From Protula sp. h YS-2021 (lineage: Eukaryota; Annelida; Polychaeta; Sabellida; Serpulidae): a stretch of 64,000 nucleotides of DNA. Location: the NCBI GenBank assembly GCA_949752745.1, contig OX457031.1, positions 52,647,103 through 52,711,102 on the forward strand. The letters run 5' to 3'. Shown piece by piece: positions 58,531-64,000 of the stretch. The stretch's first letter is position 1. Each line of letters begins with the position of its first letter. The translations under genes were made by a program, and so were the position numbers. Below the pieces are notes generated by a model that worked only from the letters and a program-made list of their open reading frames with translations, had not been told where the DNA came from and searched no databases.

Positions 58531-58912
58531 GGCCCCAACCCAAATACCATGGTCTATTCTGATCAGAAAACGTCGTTGGAATTGGAAAGACCCCCAGGAA
58601 GACAAAAAACAACATACCTGTCAACAATAAAACGCGATCTACAAAATAAAGGAATCTACTCAATCTTACAAACCAAAATATTAGCACAAAACCGTACTAG
58701 GTGGAGAGAATCTGTATAGAAACGTATAGAGCTTTGCTCTGAAAGCGTAAACCGACGACGACGACGACCAACCCTTCGGATTGGGGCACAATAGGTTTGG
58801 GGTGTCCGTCCGTCTGTCCGCCATCGCTTTATACCCATATGAATTTTTTTTTTTTTGGGGGGGGGGGGGCGGTTGGGGCCTGCGTGTGTTTCACAAATAC
58901 TTACTTGTTTCT
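58531..58912 (+). repeat. Family A repeat, copy 4, split by a LINE fragment
   Basis: Left part GGCCCCAACCC at 58531-58546, right part AACCCTTCGGATTGGGGC from about 58763, then (GTCC)n and a G-rich run. The LINE piece 58547-58762 lies between. Confidence 0.8.
58547..58762 (+). mobile_element. 5'-truncated LINE 3' end inserted in a hairpin repeat
   Basis: Encodes ERPPGRQKTTYLSTIKRDLQ, then LAQNRTRWRESV and a stop, followed by a (CGA)n tail. It splits a GGCCCCAACCCTTCGG repeat, leaving CCAACCC on both sides as a 7-bp target duplication. Confidence 0.7.
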
Positions 58913-58946
58913 TATACGTATGTATCGAGCGATTTACGAGATAATA

Positions 58947-59286
58947 AGCCAATTCGCACTTTTGACTTTTGCCGAAAAGTTTTTGCGTTTCGGCTGAATT
59001 CAGGTGGGATAAGGATATAAAGAAATGATAGGAAAAAAACGGCAAAAATCAACAAAATTCCATTTTGCCAGAAATATAGTCACATGTTGGTTATTAAAGG
59101 CACTGAATAATATGTAAAATAGTTTTTAAAAGATCATGTGATGGCTTTATAAATTCGAAAGTGTGTATGTTGAAAGAAAATTAGAATTTTGATATTTTTC
59201 CCTTATCATTTCTTTATAATTTATCTCCCAACATTTTCAGTCGAAACAACACCGCCACCGGAAAAATCCGAAAGTGCGAATTGGCT
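58947..59286. mobile_element. MITE with AAGCCAATTCGCACTTT-type ends
   Basis: Best-preserved copy: AGCCAATTCGCACTTTTGAC at left, GAAAGTGCGAATTGGCT at right. It lies inside segmental-duplication copy 2. Confidence 0.8.
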
Positions 59287-59649
59287 GCAAAATACAGAGC
59301 TGCTATAAGTAAACCGTCAGTATACGCATGTCAAGTAAGATTTGTGTTCATGTGTAACCATTATAGCTCTTAGCAGTCATTTTGAAAAGCGAGTTGATAG
59401 TCTTACAGTTTGCACTTAAAATTTATATTTCGGGATGATAGAATAAAGTGGCGAGTTACAGCTGGAAAAACATGCCCAAAAAAATACACCGGCCTTGCAT
59501 TTTCGTAAATCATGACATTTTACTTCACAAAACTTGTGTAAAATTCTGAATTTGCTACATATAACAGCATCTCCGGATCGCGTCCAAAAGATGAGAGTTA
59601 TTGCGCTAAAACCATTGAAAAGTGGCGAACGGTCCTAGGTTACTGGTAG
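59287..59649 (+). repeat. Dispersed repeat, copy 2
   Basis: Partner of 1675-2029. It begins exactly where the 58947-59286 MITE ends, so the two may be parts of one longer element. Confidence 0.85.
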
Positions 59650-60014
59650 TTTTATTGCGACCACAACAGCAGATTGGAATAGCGTATTCCAGTAGCGTAT
59701 TCCAAAAACATAGCCCAGCTTCAGAGCACGTTGAGGAATTTAACAATTACATTAGAAGTTCAGTCGTCTAGGATCCTTGGCGCGTGTGCGGTGTAGTAAC
59801 ACCGTGAGATGTCACACCTTCAATATTTCGAAGATTGCAAATCTGAAACCTATAAAAAAACTTGTGCTGAAACGGTAGATAAACAGTAAAACAGCAATAT
59901 ATTTCGTTCTTTTTTGCCGAAAATGCCTGGAAGAACCTGTGTTGTTAGCCCAAGCTTTGCCATTGACTGAAAGTATGTCATTTTCTGCCGCATATTGTTA
60001 TAATCTCCTAAGTA

Positions 60015-60244
60015 CAGGGTTGAGATTTCGCGGTCGCCCGGTCGCCCGTGGCGACCAACTTTTGGCTCGGGCGACCAACTTTTTCGAGTTGGTCGCCCGA
60101 GTGGCGACTAACTTTTTTCTGAGTATTTTCAGGTAAATTTAGCAAAAATTGCGCGCGGGCGACTAACTTTTGTGCCGGGCGACTAACTTTTTATTGTTGG
60201 TCGCCCGGAGGGCGACCAGAAAAATTTACGAAGTCTCAACCCTG
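60015..60244. mobile_element. CAGGG-ended MITE at a splice acceptor
   Basis: 230 bp with inverted ends (CAGGGTTGAGATTTCG at left; CAACCCTG closing at right), flanked by AAGTA at 60010-60014 and 60245-60249. The interior is GC-rich with repeated GGTCGCCCG / CGGGCGACC words able to fold. The empty site survives in the paralog (CTCTTAGGTACAAAG, 35870-35884). Same family as 21402-21630, in the opposite orientation. Confidence 0.88.
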
Positions 60245-60247
60245 AAG

Positions 60248-61514
60248 TACAAAGCCAGGATTGCCATGATGTTGAAAGGGTTGCAGCGATGTGCCAATTG
60301 CAAGGAGCCACGTTCAAATGCGGATTGCTCCTTTATCAACTTTAGAAGGTAAATAAAATTGCGATTCGGCGATAGATATTAAAGTTTTTATTCATGGAAA
60401 TACTGATTCTGGCAGGGTTTAGATGTCGTAGAACCTGGTGACTGACTAGTACTACTACTTGAGTTATAACATAGAGCACAAAAGTTTTGAATAAACCAAT
60501 TCGTACTTTCATACTTTTTAAAATTCTCGAGGTGAGGAAGAATCCATGAGAGGAAGAAAAGAAGTGAATGTGACCCAGTTAGGCCAAAAGCCAACTTCAG
60601 TTGCTGCATGCAAATTTACGTTCACGGTGCACTATCAGCAACTTGTTTTTCATAATATTCCAAATTGATATTGCCCATATCCATTAACTAGAAGATTGGA
60701 ACTACAGAGCATATGTTTTTGTTATTGTTGATATTAGTTAATTTCCCTACATGTTACAGATATGACGCTGTGGCCCACTCAAATGTAGGAGAAATAGTAC
60801 TCGTACTGATTAAAAGGTTGTCACTCGCTTCATTTAATATGTTTAAAATTATCGAACGTTTATTGGATATATTTTTTGCAGGATAACCTGTCGAACCTGG
60901 CATATACGCGACCCGAGGATTTACAAGAATAAAAACCAGACTCCGCAGAATACAAGTGACAAGAAAGCTTCAATAGATGGTGTCATGTACTCAGAAGAAG
61001 CTACAGATGTAGTTTCCCATTTGCTTGTGCTAGTATTGAATGTTGTTAACAGGTGTGGGATTTTATATTTTTGTCTAGGTTAAAGTGTTCAAAATGTTAG
61101 AATTAATGATTGACACGAGTCCTTATTTCAGTATACCTAATAGGAATTTAAATTGTGACGAAGGATATGGACTTGACGTGGCTTGTCGTGTAATATTTTA
61201 TTTTTGAAGCATATAGAGATGTATGGTATTGTACTTTCATTTGTTTTAGAATTACTTTAAAAGCGGTACGATAATGAAGTACATGAATTGATATATAAGA
61301 GATTTAAATGAGCATATTTCGTAATTTCAGTGATGGCTTCTTCCTTAAGCACAAGAAAGCAAATGATGGCGTCATTGCCAGACTAGAAACGCCAGAAAAT
61401 ACCGATGTCTGCGACAAGTGCGGCTTGGGCATCTTCAATGCACACCAACTGTGTACCCAATGTGGAAGAAGCCTCCATTCAAACTGCTGCATTTTTCGAA
61501 GGTATCTGAAGTGA
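60248..61514 (+). pseudogene. Truncated KDM3-like paralog (zinc-finger exons only)
   Basis: Exons 60248-60348 (CANCKEPRSNADC...FINFRR), 60882-61052 and 61331-61514 mirror exons 1-3 of the JmjC gene at 35877. The third ends with TGA 61512-61514 after CDKCGLGIFNAHQLCTQCGRSL, then HSNCCIFRRYLK, so the last CxxC of the finger is altered and the JmjC domain is missing. Exon 2 differs by compensating 1- and 2-base deletions but stays open. The joined exons have no internal stop, so a small zinc-finger protein is conceivable. A MITE sits at the first splice acceptor. Confidence 0.75.
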
Positions 61515-62510
61515 CAAAATACTGAGAAGAGTGCGTGAACAAAACAGGTCTTTTCTGACTTCTTTATTAAAATACTACATTATGCGGATGCATCAGATCA
61601 ATGGTGGGCAGATCGGGCGTGCTTATTAAAGCAGAACTACTTGAGAGCTGAGCAGAGCGCTCCTTCCAGCAAAGCGAAATAAACAAATGATTGCGACGGA
61701 GGTGCAGGAAGTGAAACAATAGCCAGTGCTAGAAGATATGTTGAGAAAGCGATCTAGCGGCTCAAATGTTTTATTGAGGAGTGAGGGGTATTGATGGGAT
61801 AGTAGTGGTGGTATTCGAATACCAAAACAGGGTTCGAATATTCGGGAGCAGTATTCGAATATTATTCGAATATTTTTCGAAATTGTGGGCATTTTTGCAT
61901 TAACATCCACATTATTACTTCTACCCCACAAATTTGTCAGTGATGTGTGGTTATTATTGTGTAATATGAGGCTGTATTATAAATTTTTATTCAGAAAACA
62001 AACGTGCAGTGAACATCAAACTTTTGTTTCTTTTTTAAGAGATCTTAAAATACCTATTTCAAGTATGTTCAAGCAAAATTAAAATTTTGAATAACGTCAA
62101 CAGAAACAAGAGCACCGGAACGCTGCAAATCCCCTTGCCCTATGCAAAATGTGGTAAATTTCGACCTGGATTTTTACTAAATAAATGAAAAATCGGACAA
62201 AGTGAATACGAGGTGCACAACTACAACATATGAGGGGGTTTGGACAACTCGGCCCATTACCAACTCGGCCCACTACAAACTCGGACCAATTTTGGACAGC
62301 TCAGCCCAAAGTTTTTTGGACGACTCGGCCCATTTTACCGACTCGGCCAATTGTGAAAGACGACTCGGCCCATTTTTTTGCCACTTTACTATTTACTATT
62401 TGGGTTTTCTTGCTGATTTTCATTAGAACTAGCAGCCCTTTTCTGACAAAGTTATGATTTTTAATACGATTTAATCAAACAATGCAAGACGGGAGACATT
62501 TGTTACATGA
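61515..62510. other. No gene seen; short palindromic and decamer repeats
   Basis: TTCGAATA words cluster at 61,810-61,885, and ACTCGGCCCA-type decamers recur about seven times at 62,240-62,375. Confidence 0.55.
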
Positions 62511-62592
62511 GATTATGAAACAACGGACAGACGGACGGACCCGAATCCTGTAGTCCCCCACTCCGCGCTACGCGGCGGCGGGGGATTAAAAA
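62510..62592 (-). repeat. Hairpin/(GTCC)n repeat family H
   Basis: GGACAGACGGACGGACC is followed by a GC-rich imperfect hairpin (CCCCCACTCCGCGCTACGCG / GCGGCGGGGG). Read on the minus strand the hairpin precedes the (GTCC)n, as in the other families. Confidence 0.6.
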
Positions 62593-62744
62593 TATATCTT
62601 AATATCTCAAACTTAGTTATACTAATTTTATCGATAGAACACATTTCCTCAACAGTTCAACCTTATTAATCAAAAACAACACTGCTAAATTTCTTGCTCA
62701 TTACAAACTATAACTGGTTCCTCATCATTGCGAGCGTACGACAG

Positions 62745-62991
62745 AACTCCTTGTGATATTGCTAAGACATATATGAAAGAAATCCAACCACAACTGCCAG
62801 CACCACCTCTGTATACTAAATGCGAAACCAAGCAGAATAAAAATGACAGAAATACCGTAATTCTAACAACTATGTACGGATATAGACAAAAATTGCAGGC
62901 AAGGACTTCCATTACGCCCAACTGTTTTACTACATCGAACTCTAAAAGAAGTAAAAAGGTGGATTTGAAATATTTTCTGAGGTTCATGTTG
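62745..62991 (+). other. Possible internal exon, unrecognised
   Basis: Open frame between a possible acceptor (GTACGACAG) and donor (ATGTTG|gtgagt), encoding TPCDIAKTYMKEIQPQLPAP, YGYRQKLQARTSITPN and a Lys-rich part. No family recognised and no partner exons found; it could be chance. Confidence 0.2.
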
Positions 62992-63455
62992 GTGAGTAAT
63001 TTACGTTCCTGAGCGATGTTCGGAAAACTCCAGTTTTACCTTCGGGAAGTTGCAATAATATATTTATCCCTTGGGCGTAAAAAGACGGTAGACGACATGA
63101 ATAAACGACGAAAGCGGCTTCACTCATACTATTACAACGTAATGGCCCCAATGCAGTGATACCACAGCTTTTTTATAATGACATTCGTAATTGCAATACG
63201 TACTATTTATAGCAAGAATCCCAGGATTTTGTTTCAAACGACTGTTAACAATAGCCACAACTGGTCTTCTGTAATTACAGCTTCTATTTCTTAGAGTTAC
63301 CAAACACGTCTTTTAACAAACATTCGAAACCGCACTATCGCAAACACCGAATAACACGAACAACATGCAAATTCTTTGCACTAAATAACAAGTCTTGTTA
63401 AAACAATAACGAACACATTTTTGAAGAAATTGGACACATTTTTTTCACGTCGATT

Positions 63456-63689
63456 TTACGAGAATTCCTTTTGTTGTGTCGAGTTACACATCTGGCAACA
63501 GTCTGCATCCATAAGGTGGATGACCTCCGGGTGAGTATTACACTTGGTGCGCACGCGACCTGCGCATATATAACCACAAGAACAGCAAATAATCATCTGG
63601 GGAGGGCGGTTACAGAATGCGCAGTCACCCAGCTGTGGTCGATCCCGAGGCGGCGGTGTTTTTTCTTTGTGATAGTTTGCGACCACAGC
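63456..63689 (-). CDS. Cys-rich putative zinc-binding terminal exon
   Basis: On the minus strand, after the acceptor TTTACTTCAAG, the frame encodes CAFCNRPPQMIICCSCGYIC, then CNTHPEVIHLMDADCCQMCN and stops at 63456. Paired CxxC motifs (four or five) plus His suggest a compact zinc-binding fold. Remaining exons would lie to the right of 63,690, partly beyond the window. Function unknown; the HLMD...C-x2-C ending looks conserved rather than random. Confidence 0.45.
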   Translation of the reverse strand, partial: AVVANYHKEKTPPPRDRPQLGDCAFCNRPPQMIICCSCGYICAGRVRTKCNTHPEVIHLMDADCCQMCNSTQQKEFS

Positions 63690-64000
63690 CTTGAAGTAAA
63701 CAAATGTTAAACATGAAAAAGTGCTTTTTAACCAAAAATTATTTCCGTGTTAAACTGAAGGAAAGCTGTTGTACAGACCTTCCAGATGAACTAAACTAGG
63801 CTAAAGAGTAATGCCCAGTGAAACTGTGTTTGGTAGAAACCCAGTTACATTATCACTAGGAAATAAACAGCAATCAAATTCAGCGCAACTCCCGCCTACT
63901 GGCGTCTTGATAGAATGCTGCCTAAAATAATACCAATATACATGTATTGTTTAAAAAGATCTGCATTAAGAAACAGAATTTAATTTATACATGTCTCTCG

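Larger units (their letters stand above)
57013..61514 (+). repeat. Segmental duplication, copy 2
   Basis: Partner of 33509-38544, same orientation, about 23 kb downstream. It carries the 5' zinc-finger exons of the KDM3-like gene and more than 2 kb of upstream sequence; homology ends shortly after the finger motif. Confidence 0.75.

Overview
The window looks like nuclear DNA of an invertebrate animal, probably marine. It is AT-rich and intron-rich, with GT-AG splice sites, C2H2, SET and JmjC chromatin-type domains, a restriction-like-endonuclease LINE, hAT and pogo/Tigger remnants, and many short interspersed repeats whose (GTCC)n-plus-monomer layout recalls the 'pearl'/Helentron-like elements described in molluscs. 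A mollusc or other lophotrochozoan is a guess. I see no bacterial operons, CRISPR or rRNA.

Layout. (1) 1-8.3 kb: repeats only. (2) 8.37-23.07 kb, plus strand: a 16-exon gene reconstructed by eye with fully consistent splice phases (about 1,847 codons). It encodes a KMT5A/SET8-like SET domain, two in-frame coding minisatellites (5 x 36 bp and 15 x 108 bp), linker exons, two C2H2-like fingers, a tyrosine-recombinase-like (Crypton-type) domain and a small basic C-terminal domain. One splice donor, inside the SET domain, reads AT instead of GT and is followed by an in-frame stop. (3) 23-33.5 kb: repeats, a LINE 3' end, an inverted copy of the SET exon with its intron, and degenerate repeated coding scraps. 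(4) 35.88-42.0 kb, plus strand: a KDM3/JMJD1-like gene, with a C2HC4 zinc finger and a JmjC domain retaining HxD...H in ten phase-consistent exons ending in a coiled coil; its 5' end is not identified. A tandemly duplicated C2H2 exon follows at 43-43.9 kb. (5) 45.7-50.0 kb, minus strand: an inverted copy of one JmjC exon abuts the 3' end of an R2/NeSL-type retrotransposon that has only two in-frame stops and sits head-to-tail with the 3' end of another copy. (6) 50.7-58.5 kb: a decayed Tigger element with a nested repeat, and several monomer arrays. (7) 57.0-61.5 kb: a second, partial copy of the KDM3-like locus (zinc-finger exons only), part of a roughly 5-kb segmental duplication. A MITE sits exactly at its splice acceptor. 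(8) 62-64 kb: repeats and a Cys-rich terminal exon on the minus strand.

Taken together, the window holds a candidate histone-lysine methyltransferase fused to recombinase-like parts and a candidate histone H3K9-type demethylase in the same orientation. Fragments of both have been copied locally at the DNA level, introns included, in a neighbourhood crowded with transposons. Functions come from motif recognition by eye; none was checked by search.
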